The translations under genes and the position numbers were made by a program. From Chromobacterium subtsugae (lineage in GTDB: Bacteria > Pseudomonadota > Gammaproteobacteria > Burkholderiales > Chromobacteriaceae): DNA of 64,000 nucleotides. Positions 16,873 to 26,250 of the stretch are shown here, piece after piece. Position 1 is the first letter of the stretch. Each line of letters begins with the position of its first letter. The notes beneath the pieces are model-generated. The model saw only the letters and a list, made by a program, of their open reading frames with translations, did no database searches and had not been told where the DNA came from. The stretch is from NCBI RefSeq assembly GCF_001676875.1, contig NZ_JYKA01000001.1:310001-374000 (forward strand), given 5' to 3'.

Positions 16873-18123
16873 TCAGCCCTGCGACAACGGCTGCAGCCGG
16901 CGCAGCCACAACGCCGCCGCCAGCAGCGCCGACAATCCCGCCGCCAACGCCGCCGCCACGCCCAGCCAGCCGCCGCCGCCCCACATCAGGCCGGAAACCG
17001 AGCCGTACACGCTGGAGCCCAGGTAATAGCAGCACAGGTACAGGGCCGAAGCCAACGCCTTCGCCTCCCTCGCCCGCAAGCCCACCCAGCTGCTGGCCAC
17101 CGAATGGCCGGCGAAGAAGCCGAAGGTGAACAAGGCGATGCCCGGCACCAGCAGCCACAGCGTGTCGGCCAGCGTCAGCGCCAGGCCGGCCAGCATCAGC
17201 GCCACCATCAGCCACAGCACGTTGCGGCGGCCCAGCCTGTCGGCCAGCCTGCCCACCCAGGCCGATGCCCAGATGCCCACCACGTACAAGGAAAACACCA
17301 GCGCCAGCGCGCTCTGGCTCAGGCCGAACGGCGCGGCCAGCAGACGGAAGCCCAGGTAGTTGTACAGGCTGACGAAACAGCCCATCAGCAGGAAGGCGGC
17401 CAGGAACAGCCAGGGCAGCCCGCCGTCGCGCGCCACCGCCGCCAGCTCGCGCCGCAGCCGGCCAAAATCCTGCCGCCGCGGCTGGAAATGGCGCGACGGC
17501 GGCAGCCAGCGCCAGAACAGCCAGGCGCCGGCGCAACCCAGCAGCGCCAAGGCCAGCAGCGCGCCGCGCCAGCCGAAATGGTCGGCCAGCACCGCGGCCA
17601 GGAAGCGGCCGCACATGCCGCCCAAGGCGTTGCCGGCGATGTAAAGGCCCATCGAGTGGCCGAGCGACTTGCCATCCACCTCCTCGCTCAGATAGGCCAT
17701 CGCCACCGCCGGCAAGCCCGCCAGCGCTACGCCGAACAAGGCGCGCAAGAACAGAAACGGCCCGAAGCCGTCGACGAAGACCGACAGCAGCATCAGCAAG
17801 GCGGCCAAGCCCAGCGCGCCGTTCATCAGCGCACGGCGGCCGAAGCGGTCGGACAGCAGGCTGGCGGGAATCAGGCTGATGGCCAACGCGCCGGTGGCCA
17901 TCGACACCGCGCCGCTGGCCGCGGCCGGCGTCAGGCCGAAATCATGAGCGAACACCGGCATCAACGGCTGGGTGCTGTACAGCATGGCGAAGGTGCAGAA
18001 ACCGCCGACGAACATCGCGCGGGAGGTGGAGCGGAAAGCCGGCGTGCCGGCCTGCAGCTTGCCCGCCGCGGATGCGGCGGCAAGAACGGCGGAAGGCAGC
18101 GCGGAGGAAGCGGGGGCGGACAC
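16873..18123 (-). CDS. MFS transporter, YnfM-like
   Basis: A 416-residue major facilitator with about 12 hydrophobic segments. The MFS loop signatures are visible: SDRFGRRALMNG after the second segment and ADRLGRRNVLW after the eighth. The SMGLYIAGNALGG stretch and overall form match the YnfM/arabinose-efflux group, often drug or metabolite exporters. The frame starts at a GTG with no strong SD, and the first membrane segment begins only near residue 36, so the true start may be slightly later. It is divergent from a LysR gene with 102 bases between them, the usual sign that the regulator controls the pump. Confidence 0.85.
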   Translation of the reverse strand: MSAPASSALPSAVLAAASAAGKLQAGTPAFRSTSRAMFVGGFCTFAMLYSTQPLMPVFAHDFGLTPAAASGAVSMATGALAISLIPASLLSDRFGRRALMNGALGLAALLMLLSVFVDGFGPFLFLRALFGVALAGLPAVAMAYLSEEVDGKSLGHSMGLYIAGNALGGMCGRFLAAVLADHFGWRGALLALALLGCAGAWLFWRWLPPSRHFQPRRQDFGRLRRELAAVARDGGLPWLFLAAFLLMGCFVSLYNYLGFRLLAAPFGLSQSALALVFSLYVVGIWASAWVGRLADRLGRRNVLWLMVALMLAGLALTLADTLWLLVPGIALFTFGFFAGHSVASSWVGLRAREAKALASALYLCCYYLGSSVYGSVSGLMWGGGGWLGVAAALAAGLSALLAAALWLRRLQPLSQG

Positions 18124-18225
18124 GGCAAAATCTCATCAGGCTTGCGATGCTGTCAGCTTAGGCTTGGCCTTTCCTCCAGTCCAATATATATTTCAACAGC
18201 AATTAATACTTTTAAAATATCAAAT

Positions 18226-19110
18226 ATGGAACTCAGGCATCTGCGCTATTTCCTGGCGGTGGCGGAAGAACTGCACTTCACCCGCGCCGCCGAACGGCTG
18301 CACATCGGCCAGCCGCCGCTGAGCCAGCAGATCCAGGCGCTGGAGGCGGAACTGGGGGTGGCGCTGTTCCTCCGCCACCAGCGCAAGGTGGAACTGACCG
18401 CCGCCGGCCGCCAATTCCTGCCGCGCGCGCGACAGATCCTGGCCGACAGCGCCGCCGCCATCGCGGCCGCCCGCCGCGCCGCCAACGGAGAAACCGGCGA
18501 GCTGCGCATAGGCTTCACCTCGTCGCTGCCGCTGACGCCGATTCTGCACCGCAGCCTGCACCGCTACCGCGAGGCCTACCCGGATGTGCGGCTGACCTTG
18601 CGCGAAATGTTCACCGCCGGCCAGTTCGAGGCGCTGGAAAAAAAGCAGCTGGACCTAGGCTTCGTCCGTTTCAACGGCCCGACGCCCAGCCCGCTGATCC
18701 AGGTGGAAGAATTGCACCGCGACCGGCTGCTGGCGGTATTGCCCCTTGCCCATCCGCTCTCCGGCGCCGCCAGCCTGGCATTGGCGGATCTGGCGCGCGA
18801 GCCGCTGATAGGCTATCCGCGCGAGTCCGGCGCCGGCCTGCGCGACGTGGTGCTGCAGCTGGCGCGACAGAACGGGCTGGAGTTGAACGTGGTGCAGGAG
18901 GCCGGCGAAGCGATCACCCAGATCGGCCTGGCGGCGGCCGGCGTCGGCATCGCCATCCTGCCCTCGCCGCTGGAATGCGTGCAGATTCCGGCAGTGCGCT
19001 ACGTTCCGCTATCGGACAGCGACGCCTACCTGGCGATGGGCATCGCCACCCGCCGCGACGAAACATCGCCGCTGGTGGCGCATTTCCTGGCCGGCGTGGC
19101 CAAAGACTAG
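18226..19110 (+). CDS. LysR-type transcriptional regulator
   Basis: A 294-residue LysR-type regulator. The winged helix-turn-helix is at about 1-60 (MELRHLRYFLAVAEELHFTRAAERLHIGQ begins it; PPLSQQI is the recognition helix), and the type 2 periplasmic-binding-like effector domain starts near 90 with GELRIGF. The open frame runs far upstream through the antisense of the MFS gene, but similarity begins at ATG 18226. It most likely controls the divergent MFS gene. Its stop codon interlocks with that of the convergent SDR gene in a CTAG. Confidence 0.92.
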   Translation: MELRHLRYFLAVAEELHFTRAAERLHIGQPPLSQQIQALEAELGVALFLRHQRKVELTAAGRQFLPRARQILADSAAAIAAARRAANGETGELRIGFTSSLPLTPILHRSLHRYREAYPDVRLTLREMFTAGQFEALEKKQLDLGFVRFNGPTPSPLIQVEELHRDRLLAVLPLAHPLSGAASLALADLAREPLIGYPRESGAGLRDVVLQLARQNGLELNVVQEAGEAITQIGLAAAGVGIAILPSPLECVQIPAVRYVPLSDSDAYLAMGIATRRDETSPLVAHFLAGVAKD

Positions 19111-19847
19111 CGGCCGCCGGACACGTCCAGCAGGCTGCCGGTGCAGAATGAGGCCGCGTCGGACAGCAGCCAGACGATGGCCTCGGCGACCTCCTCCGCC
19201 CGGCCGCCGCGCCGCAACGGCACCGACGGCGCCAGCCGCGCCACCCGGCCCGCTTCGCCGCTGGCGGCGTGGATGCCGGTCTCGATCAAGCCCGGGCGCA
19301 CCGCGTTGACGCGGATGCCCTCCTCCGCCACCTCGCGCGCCAGGCCCAGAGTCAGCGTGTCTATCGCGCCCTTGCTGGCGGCATAATCGATGTATTCGCC
19401 GGCAGAGCCCAGCCGCGACGCGGCCGACGACACGTTGACGATGGCGCCGCCATCGCCGCCGTGGCGGGTCGACATGCGCCGCACCGCCTCGCGGCAGCAC
19501 AGCAGCGGCCCCAGCACATTGACGCGCAACACCCGCTCCACCCGCTCGGCGCTGTAATCCTCCAGCCGGCACATCGGCGCGGTGACGCCGGCGTTGTTGA
19601 CCAGGCCGTCCAGCCGGCCGTAATGGCACAACGCGTCGTCGAACAGGCGGACGATGGCCCGCTCGTCCGACGCGTCGGCGCGGAACAACTCCACCGCATC
19701 GCCCAGTTCCGTTTTCAGCGCGGCGGCGCTGGCCTCGTCGGCGCGATAGTTCGCCGCCACCCGCCAGCCGGCGGCGACCAGCAGCCGGGTCGTCGCCGCG
19801 CCGATGCCGCGCGAGCCGCCGGTCACCAGGGCTACCTTGCCGTCCAC
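19107..19847 (-). CDS. SDR family oxidoreductase
   Basis: A 246-residue short-chain dehydrogenase/reductase. The NAD(P) loop TGGSRGIG is at 9-16, the NNAG motif at about 86-89, the catalytic Ser is in NVSSAAS and the Tyr and Lys are in YAASK. It resembles the FabG/glucose-dehydrogenase-like group of broad function; the substrate is unknown. The GTG start follows AGGAGGGG. It starts one base after the tyrA stop, so the two are translationally coupled, although no link to tyrosine synthesis is known to me. Confidence 0.87.
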   Translation of the reverse strand: MDGKVALVTGGSRGIGAATTRLLVAAGWRVAANYRADEASAAALKTELGDAVELFRADASDERAIVRLFDDALCHYGRLDGLVNNAGVTAPMCRLEDYSAERVERVLRVNVLGPLLCCREAVRRMSTRHGGDGGAIVNVSSAASRLGSAGEYIDYAASKGAIDTLTLGLAREVAEEGIRVNAVRPGLIETGIHAASGEAGRVARLAPSVPLRRGGRAEEVAEAIVWLLSDAASFCTGSLLDVSGGR

Positions 19848-19848
19848 C

Positions 19849-20733
19849 CTAGCCCCTCCTCAGGAATTGCTGATGCCAGCGGGTGCGCACGCCGCGCGCC
19901 TCGCTGAAAAGCTGTTGGAGCCCGGCGGCGTCGCCGCCCGCCAGCATGGCGCTCAGACGTTCCAGCCCGGCGCGGTAGTCGGCCAGTTCGGCCAGCAGCG
20001 CGTCGCGGTTGGCCAAGCTGATGTCGGTCCACATTTCCGGGTGGCTGCCGGCGATGCGGGTGAAATCGCGAAAGCCGGTGGCGGCGAAATCGAAGCAGCG
20101 CTCGGCGTTGTCCTTGGCCGCCACCCGGTCGACATAAGCGAAGGCCAGCAAGTGCGGCAAATGGCTGACGCTGGCGAACACCGCGTCATGCTCGGCGGCG
20201 CTCATGCTGTGGATCTCCGCGCCGCAGGCGCGCCACAACGCCGCTACCGTCTCCGCCGCCTCGGGCGCGGTTTCGGCCAGCGGCGTCAGCACCACGCGGC
20301 GGTTTTCGTACAAGCCGTACTGGGCCGCCACCGCGCCCGACATGTCGGAACCGGCGATAGGATGCGCCGGCACGCACCACGGCAGATGGTCGGGCAGGTG
20401 CCGGCGGTACAGCGCGGCCACATCGCTCTTGGTGCTGCCGCCGTCGGTGACGATGGCGCCGGGACGCAAGCCGGGCGCCAGCGCCGCCATCAAGGCGCCC
20501 ATCTGCCCCACCGGCGACGCCAGCAGCACCAGGTCGGCGCGCGGCGCCGCCGCGGCGATGTCCTGGCTGATCTCGTCCACCACCCCCAGCGCCAGCGCCC
20601 GCTCCAGGTTGGCCAGCGTGCGGCCCACGCCTATCACCCGTCGCACCCGTCCGGCCCGCTTCAAGGCCAGCGCGAACGACCCGCCGATCAGGCCGACGCC
20701 CGCCACCACCAGGGTGTCTATCTGCTGCTGCAC
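19849..20733 (-). CDS. tyrA: Prephenate dehydrogenase TyrA
   Basis: TyrA oxidises prephenate (or arogenate) to the 4-hydroxyphenyl product on the way to tyrosine. The 294-residue product has the Rossmann motif GVGLIGGSFALALK at 12-25, the AHPIAGSDMSG segment with the catalytic His near 123, and the SHLPHLLAFA helix of the dimerisation domain. It has neither a chorismate mutase fusion nor an ACT domain, so feedback control by tyrosine is not apparent. It is the first gene of a two-gene unit with the SDR gene; in many beta-proteobacteria tyrA is next to aroA and cmk, which is not so here. Confidence 0.93.
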   Translation of the reverse strand: MQQQIDTLVVAGVGLIGGSFALALKRAGRVRRVIGVGRTLANLERALALGVVDEISQDIAAAAPRADLVLLASPVGQMGALMAALAPGLRPGAIVTDGGSTKSDVAALYRRHLPDHLPWCVPAHPIAGSDMSGAVAAQYGLYENRRVVLTPLAETAPEAAETVAALWRACGAEIHSMSAAEHDAVFASVSHLPHLLAFAYVDRVAAKDNAERCFDFAATGFRDFTRIAGSHPEMWTDISLANRDALLAELADYRAGLERLSAMLAGGDAAGLQQLFSEARGVRTRWHQQFLRRG

Positions 20734-20827
20734 TGCGCTCCCCTTGTCCTGGCCGCCCCAACGACGGCACGAAGGTCTATCATAAGCGATTTTGCCGCCA
20801 TGGCCAGCCCATGGCCGGGAGACGCGG

Positions 20828-21091
20828 ATGAAGCCGACGCTGTATTGCTATTTCAAGGTTGGAGCCGATCGCGGCGCGCTGCTGGAACAGTTGCGCGCGC
20901 TGCACGCGGAACTGGCCGCCGCCGGTTGGCCCGGGCAGTTGCTGCGCCGCTGCGATGACGCCGACACCTGGATGGAGGTGTATCCGGACATTGACGACCG
21001 CGACGCCTTCCTCGCCGCCTGGCTGGCTGCGCGCCGCCGGCACGGGCTGGAGAGCTTGGCCGCGCATCAGGAATGGTTCCAGCCGCTTTAA
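20828..21091 (+). CDS. DUF4936 family protein
   Basis: An 87-residue cytosolic protein of the DUF4936 type found in beta-proteobacteria; the function is unknown. The product begins MKPTLYCYFKV, with several conserved aromatic residues (YCYFKV, DTWMEVYPD) that suggest a dimeric alpha-beta barrel. GGGAGA lies six bases before the ATG. It is divergent from tyrA and convergent with the symporter gene. Confidence 0.75.
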   Translation: MKPTLYCYFKVGADRGALLEQLRALHAELAAAGWPGQLLRRCDDADTWMEVYPDIDDRDAFLAAWLAARRRHGLESLAAHQEWFQPL

Positions 21092-21103
21092 AACGCGCCG
21101 GAC

Positions 21104-21133
21104 AAGAAAAAGGCCGGGCGCATGGCCCGGCCT
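21104..21133 (-). terminator. Intrinsic terminator of the symporter gene
   Basis: A 9-bp GC stem (21111-21119 with 21125-21133) with a five-base loop is followed on the minus strand by TTTTTCTTG. It ends the leftward symporter gene whose stop is at 21262. Confidence 0.82.
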
Positions 21134-21261
21134 GTCAAACAAACACGATACGAGAGAAACCGAAACCTTGCGCGCCGGGCGGCAAGTCATGCGGCCAGGC
21201 AGCCAATATACGCAACGATGGCCGCCGGCCAAAATCACTTGTTCTGCTTAGCAAATCACCT

Positions 21262-22443
21262 TCAGCCGCGCTGGGGCGCCGCCGCGGCGCAGCCCTGCCC
21301 GGCCCGGCCGGCCAGCCGGTCCACCCACAGCGCGATCACGCCGTCGCCGGCCACATTGCAGGCGGTGCCGAAGCTGTCCTGCGCCAGATACAGCGCGATC
21401 ATCAACGCCAGGCTGGCCTCCGGGAAACCCAGCACGCTGGACAGAATGCCCAGCGCCGCCATCACGCCGCCGCCCGGCGCGCCCGGCGCCGCCACCATGG
21501 TCACCCCCAGCAGCAGGATGAAAGGCAGCATCACTTCCCAGCCCGGCACCGCCAGGCCGCCGGTCATCAGCATCACCGCGGTGGCGCAGCTGACCAGGGT
21601 GATGGTGGAGCCGCACAGGTGGATGGTGGCGCACAGCGGCATCACGAAATTCCCCACCGGCGCCGACACTTTCATGGCGCCGGCCGAACGCAGCGCCACC
21701 GGGATGGTGGCGGCGGACGACATGGTGCCCAATGCGGTGAAATAGGCCGGCAGCATCGCCCGCAGCAACGCGAACGGGTTGCGCCCCAACAACAGGCCGC
21801 TGGCGCCGTACAGCAGCGCCAGCCACAGCGCGTGCAGACCGATCGCCAACAGCAGCACCGCGCCGAAGGTCTTCAAGGTGTCCAGCGCGCTGCCGGCGGC
21901 GGCCATCTCGGCGAACACGCAGGCGATGTAGGCCGGCAGCAGCGGCACCAGCACGCGGGCCAGCACCTTCTCGACGATGTCCTTGCCCTGCTCGGCTATC
22001 TCGCGCAGCCGCGCCGCGCCGGTGGCGGCGATGCCCAGGCCGAACACGAAGGCCAGCATCAGCGCCGTCATCACGTCGAACAGCGGCTTGATCTCCAGCT
22101 TGAACAACGGCGCGGCCTGCGCCGCGGCGGCGGGCGCGGCGGCGGCCTCGCCCACCCATTGCGGCAGGATGGTCGACGCCGCGGCGAAAGCCAGCGCCCC
22201 GGACAGCACGGTGGACGCGTAGGCGAGGCCTACGGTCCAGCCTAGCATCCGGCCCGATCCGCTCTCCAGCGCGGCGATGCCGCTCATGATGTAGAACACG
22301 ATGATCAGCGGGATCATGAAACCGATGAATTGGCCGAACAGGCCCTTGAACGTCAGCAACAGCGACAGCAGCGGCGCGGGCGCGCACAGGCCCAGCGCGA
22401 TGCCTAGCGCCATGCCGGCCAGCAACTTCAGGATCAACTTCAC
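21262..22443 (-). CDS. Dicarboxylate/amino acid:cation symporter (DAACS family)
   Basis: A 393-residue sodium- or proton-coupled carrier of the DAACS (GltP/DctA/SstT) family. It has about eight membrane segments, the serine-rich re-entrant loop MSSAATIPVAL, and the second hairpin with ATIHLCGST and PGAPGGGV; the substrate site lies near DSFGTACNVAGDG. Substrate specificity (glutamate, serine or C4 acids) cannot be told. The start is a GTG giving VKLILKLLAGM, with AAGAGG before it; the frame extends 22 codons further without similarity. The gene is monocistronic. Confidence 0.87.
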   Translation of the reverse strand: MKLILKLLAGMALGIALGLCAPAPLLSLLLTFKGLFGQFIGFMIPLIIVFYIMSGIAALESGSGRMLGWTVGLAYASTVLSGALAFAAASTILPQWVGEAAAAPAAAAQAAPLFKLEIKPLFDVMTALMLAFVFGLGIAATGAARLREIAEQGKDIVEKVLARVLVPLLPAYIACVFAEMAAAGSALDTLKTFGAVLLLAIGLHALWLALLYGASGLLLGRNPFALLRAMLPAYFTALGTMSSAATIPVALRSAGAMKVSAPVGNFVMPLCATIHLCGSTITLVSCATAVMLMTGGLAVPGWEVMLPFILLLGVTMVAAPGAPGGGVMAALGILSSVLGFPEASLALMIALYLAQDSFGTACNVAGDGVIALWVDRLAGRAGQGCAAAAPQRG

Positions 22444-22605
22444 AGGCAACCTCTTGTCAGCTTGTCCAGCCTGCCGCCCTTCCATGCGGCCATGCCGAGG
22501 CAAAACCATCCCGCCGGCCTGAATGGCCGGTGCGGGCGGAAGAAGGGGGAGCCTGCCGAAGCGGCAAGCGGAACATCGCGCCGGCAGTCCCTCCGGCGCA
22601 ACGCA

Positions 22606-23418
22606 TCAGGCTTGTTGTAATAAGGCTTGCCGCAGCGTCTGCAGCAAAGGGGAAGGCGTCCAGGCGCGGTCGCCCAGGCGGGCCACCGGCCAGAGGCCTA
22701 TCAGGCTATTGGAGAGAAACACCGCGTCAGCGTCAATCAAATCGGCGGGAGAAAGTCTCGATTCTGTAAATTCAAGTCCGAAACTTGAAACATTTTCTGT
22801 CAACCAATCCCGCACCGCGCCGTTTACTCCGCAGCAATCCAGCAAGGGGGTGTGGATCACGCCGTCGCGCAGCAGGTACACATTGCTCATGGTGCCTTCC
22901 GCCAGCCAGCCGTCCTGGTCGAGCAGCAGGCCTTCCTGAATGGCCGGATCGCTCCATTCCGAACGCGCCAGCACGCTCTCCAGCCGGTTCAGATGCTTGA
23001 CGCCGGCCAGCCGGGGCTGCAAGGACAGCCTGAGTTCGCACCAGCGCGCGCTCACGCCCCGCTCGCCGTATTCCTCCGGGTAGCCGGCCCATGGCGCCGC
23101 CGACACGATGCGGGTGGGCTCGCCCGCCGCCGCCATCGCGTAGCCGCGCGCGCCGACGCCGCGGGTCAGCGTGATCTTGCCCACCGCCAGCGGATGCTCG
23201 CGCCCCAGCGCCGCCAGCTCATCCAGCAGCAGTTGCTCGTCCGGCAGCGGCAATGCCAGCCGGGCGGCGTCGTCGGCCAGCCGCGCGTACTGCCAGCGCC
23301 ACAGCCGCGGCCGGCCGTCGCGCAGCTGCAGCGTGCGGAACACGCCGTCGCCGTAAGCGAGGCCGCGGTCCAGCGCCGACACCGCCTCGGCCGGCAGGCC
23401 GTTGACCAGCATCGCCAT
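22606..23418 (-). CDS. pabC: Aminodeoxychorismate lyase PabC
   Basis: PabC eliminates pyruvate from 4-amino-4-deoxychorismate to give p-aminobenzoate for folate. The 270-residue product is a fold-type IV PLP enzyme: the catalytic Lys lies in GVKHLNRLESVLAR near residue 140, and EGTMSNVYLLRDG gives the phosphate-binding region. The ATG shares its A with the TGA of pabB, so the two are translationally coupled. Branched-chain aminotransferases have the same fold, but the pabB context settles the call. Confidence 0.93.
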   Translation of the reverse strand: MAMLVNGLPAEAVSALDRGLAYGDGVFRTLQLRDGRPRLWRWQYARLADDAARLALPLPDEQLLLDELAALGREHPLAVGKITLTRGVGARGYAMAAAGEPTRIVSAAPWAGYPEEYGERGVSARWCELRLSLQPRLAGVKHLNRLESVLARSEWSDPAIQEGLLLDQDGWLAEGTMSNVYLLRDGVIHTPLLDCCGVNGAVRDWLTENVSSFGLEFTESRLSPADLIDADAVFLSNSLIGLWPVARLGDRAWTPSPLLQTLRQALLQQA

Positions 23419-24710
23419 CAGGCCTGCTCCACGCCCAGCGCGCGCAGCAAACCGCGCGCCTTGTGGCGGGTTTCCTGCAGCTCTCGCTCGGGGTCGGAGT
23501 CGGCGACGATGCCGCCGCCGGCGCGGAAGCGAAGCTTATTGCCTTCCTGCATGAAAGTGCGGATCAGGATGTTGAAGTCCATGGTGCCGTCGCGGTTCAG
23601 ATAGCCGAGGCTGCCGGTATAGGCCCGGCGCGCGCTGTTTTCCAGCTCGCGGATGATCTGCATGGTGCGCACCTTGGGGCAGCCGGTGATGGTGCCGCCC
23701 GGGAACAGCGCGCGCAGCACATCCGCCGGCGCCACCTCGTCGCGCAGCTTGCCGCGGACGTTGGATTCGATATGGTGCACGTAAGCGTAGCTGGCCACCG
23801 CCATCAGTTCGTTCACCTCTACCGTGCCCGGCCGGCTGATGCGGCCCAGGTCGTTGCGCTCCAGGTCGATCAGCATCACGTGCTCGGCGCGCTCCTTGAC
23901 GCTGCTGATCAGCCGTTTTTTCAATTCGGCGTCCTCGGCCGGGTCTTTCGAGCGCGGGTGGGTGCCGGCGATGGGCCGGGTTTCCGCCCAGCCATCCCGC
24001 ACCCGTACCAGCCGCTCCGGCGACGAGCTGACGATCTGCGCATCGCCGAAGTCGGCCAGCGCCGAAAACGGCGCCGGATTGGCGCGGCGCAGGGCGGCGA
24101 ACAGGTCGGGCGCGGCGATGCCGTCGGCCAATTCGGCGCGCCAGCCGCGCGAGATGTTCACCTGGAACACGTCGCCTTCGTAGATGTAGCGCTTCAGGCG
24201 CGCCACCGCCTCGGTATACCACTCGGGCGGGTCCTCCTCCAGCGCCGCCAGCGCCACCAGCCGCGGCTGGAAATCGGGCTGACGCGCGACCAAGCGCTCC
24301 AGCGCGTGCCAGTCGTCGGCGCTTTCGCCGACCAGCCAGGCTTCGTTTTTCGCGCGGTCCACCAGCACCGCCGCCGGCGTGCGCGCCCATACCGCCAGCG
24401 GGAAACTGTCCGGCAAGGCGGCCGGCACATGCGGCTCGAATTCGGATAGCAGGTCGTAGGCCAGGTAGACGAACCAGCCGCCGACAAAGGGCAGCTCATG
24501 CGGGTTGGACACCGGCTGCGGGCGGAACGCGCGCAGGGCGTCGAGGAAGGCCTGCCCCTCGCCTGCCATGAACACGCGCCGCTCGCTCTGCATCAGCAGC
24601 AGGTCCCAGCCGCTGTCGCCGGACGACTGCATCAGATAGGGAAAGTGTTCGCGGTCCGCGGCATGCAGGGCCAGCAGGTCGGGAATGAAGTCGAGTTTCT
24701 GGGTGAACAT
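23418..24710 (-). CDS. pabB: Aminodeoxychorismate synthase component I PabB
   Basis: PabB aminates chorismate using ammonia from a PabA amidotransferase. The 430-residue product has the chorismate-utilising domain with ERAEHVMLIDLERNDLGRI, GGTITGCPKVRTMQII and GGGIVADSDPERELQET. At the position of the PIKGT motif of E. coli PabB (whose Lys acts as nucleophile) it has PIAGT, which is also the TrpE form. The coupled pabC gene argues for aminodeoxychorismate rather than anthranilate synthesis. The start at 24710 gives MFTQKLDF; the frame reaches ten codons more. No pabA is present in the window. Confidence 0.88.
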   Translation of the reverse strand: MFTQKLDFIPDLLALHAADREHFPYLMQSSGDSGWDLLLMQSERRVFMAGEGQAFLDALRAFRPQPVSNPHELPFVGGWFVYLAYDLLSEFEPHVPAALPDSFPLAVWARTPAAVLVDRAKNEAWLVGESADDWHALERLVARQPDFQPRLVALAALEEDPPEWYTEAVARLKRYIYEGDVFQVNISRGWRAELADGIAAPDLFAALRRANPAPFSALADFGDAQIVSSSPERLVRVRDGWAETRPIAGTHPRSKDPAEDAELKKRLISSVKERAEHVMLIDLERNDLGRISRPGTVEVNELMAVASYAYVHHIESNVRGKLRDEVAPADVLRALFPGGTITGCPKVRTMQIIRELENSARRAYTGSLGYLNRDGTMDFNILIRTFMQEGNKLRFRAGGGIVADSDPERELQETRHKARGLLRALGVEQA

Positions 24711-24843
24711 CCAAAGTCCTGGGCCGGCAAGGCCCGGCACTGATTTGCGACCTCCGGCGGCAGCCTTGCGCGCGGCGCCGGAAAAAAAGAAAACCGCTGC
24801 GAGTGTAGCGCAGCGGTTCGCTCTGTCAATCGCCGGCAGGCGA

Positions 24844-26085
24844 TCAGACGCGTTTGAACACCAGGGTGCCGTTGGTGCCGCCGAAACCGAAGGAGTTGGA
24901 GATGCCCACCTCGATCTTCATGTCGCGCGCGGTGTTGGCCACGTAATCCAGATCGCAGCCCGACTCCACATCCTGCTCGACCAAGTTGATGGTCGGCGGC
25001 GATACCTGCTTGTGGATCGCCAGGATGGTGTAGATCGCCTCCACGCCGCCGGCGCCGCCCAACAAGTGGCCGGTCATCGACTTGGTGGAGTTGACCACCA
25101 GCTTCTTGGCGTGGTCGCCGAAAGCCATCTTGATCGCCTGGGTTTCGTTGGCGTCGCCCAGCGGCGTGGAAGTACCGTGCGCGTTCACGTACTGCACCGC
25201 GTCGGCGTTGATGCCGGCGTCGCGCAGCGCGTTGGCCACGCCGCGGGCCGGGCCCTCGGCGCTCGGCGCGGTGATATGGTGCGCGTCGGAGCTCATGCCG
25301 AAGCCGATCAGCTCGGCGTAGATCCTGGCGCCGCGCTTCACCGCGTGCTCGTACTCTTCCAGCACCAGCACGCCGGCGCCCTCGCCCATCACGAAGCCGT
25401 CGCGGCCCTTGTCCCACGGACGGGAGGCGGCGGCCGGATCATCGTTGCGGGTGGACATCGCCTTCATCGCGGCGAAGCCGCCGATGCCCAGGCGCGATAC
25501 CGCGCCTTCGGCGCCGCCAGCCACCATGATGTCGGCGTCGCCGTACTGGATCAGGCGAGCGGCGTCGCCGATGCAGTGCGCGCCGGTGGTGCAGGCGGAC
25601 ACGATGCCGTAGCTGGGACCCTGATAGCCCTTCAGGATGGATACCTGGCCGGCGATGAGGTTGATCAGCGAGCCCGGGATGAAGAACGGGCCGATCTTGC
25701 GCGGGCCGCCTTCCATCAGCGCCACGCCGGTTTCCTCGATCAGCGGCAAGCCGCCGATGCCGGAACCGATATTGACGCCGACCCGGGTCTTGTCCAAGCC
25801 CGGAATGTCGTCCAGCCCCGCATCCGTCACCGCCTGCAGCGCCGCGGCGATGCCGTAATGGATGAACAGGTCGTTTCGCCGCGCTTCTTTCGGCGAGATG
25901 TATTGGGCGATGTCGAAATCCTTGACCTCGCCGGCAATCTGGCACGCCATGTCGCTGGCGTCGAAACGGGTGATCTTGGCGATGCCGCTCTTGCCGGCGA
26001 CCAGATTGGCCCAGCCGGTGGCGACATCATTGCCGACCGGGGACACATGGCCCAGGCCGGTTACTACAACTCTGCGTTTGGACAC
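24844..26085 (-). CDS. fabF: 3-oxoacyl-[acyl-carrier-protein] synthase II FabF
   Basis: FabF is the elongating beta-ketoacyl-ACP synthase II. The 413-residue product equals the E. coli length. The nucleophile is Cys165 in [11 protein letters not shown], and the two His residues are in [11 protein letters not shown] and [14 protein letters not shown] frame of 13 more codons exists upstream, but GGAG stands before the GTG at 26085, giving [12 protein letters not shown]. It is last in the yceD-rpmF-plsX-fabHDG-acpP-fabF series and is separated from acpP by a weak terminator-like hairpin. Confidence 0.96.
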   Translation of the reverse strand: MSKRRVVVTGLGHVSPVGNDVATGWANLVAGKSGIAKITRFDASDMACQIAGEVKDFDIAQYISPKEARRNDLFIHYGIAAALQAVTDAGLDDIPGLDKTRVGVNIGSGIGGLPLIEETGVALMEGGPRKIGPFFIPGSLINLIAGQVSILKGYQGPSYGIVSACTTGAHCIGDAARLIQYGDADIMVAGGAEGAVSRLGIGGFAAMKAMSTRNDDPAAASRPWDKGRDGFVMGEGAGVLVLEEYEHAVKRGARIYAELIGFGMSSDAHHITAPSAEGPARGVANALRDAGINADAVQYVNAHGTSTPLGDANETQAIKMAFGDHAKKLVVNSTKSMTGHLLGGAGGVEAIYTILAIHKQVSPPTINLVEQDVESGCDLDYVANTARDMKIEVGISNSFGFGGTNGTLVFKRV

Positions 26086-26184
26086 GAAGAATCTCCGTGA
26101 GAGATGGGAGGGCAGTCTCCCCATGAAACCTTGCCGCTCGTCTGAATCATATGATAATTCAAACGCACGTTTGGGAACCTTCTA

Positions 26185-26230
26185 GCAAAAGAACCTCTGC
26201 AGGCGAGCCGAAGCAGCACCGGGCAGAGGT
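26185..26230 (-). terminator. Attenuator-like hairpin between acpP and fabF
   Basis: An 8-bp stem (ACCTCTGC at 26193-26200 with GCAGAGGT at 26223-26230) with a long loop is followed on the minus strand by TTCTTTTG. It would cut transcription after acpP partly, fitting the far greater need for acyl carrier protein than for FabF. Strength is uncertain because the loop is 22 bases. Confidence 0.5.
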
Positions 26231-26250
26231 CCTGGTCCCGAAAAAAGGGA

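Noticed and set aside
17104-18225. N-terminal extension giving a 668-residue LysR protein
   Set aside because: The extension is antisense to the MFS gene; LysR similarity begins at the ATG at 18226.
23418-24710. Calling this gene trpE because of PIAGT
   Set aside because: The gene is translationally coupled to pabC, which points to p-aminobenzoate synthesis.
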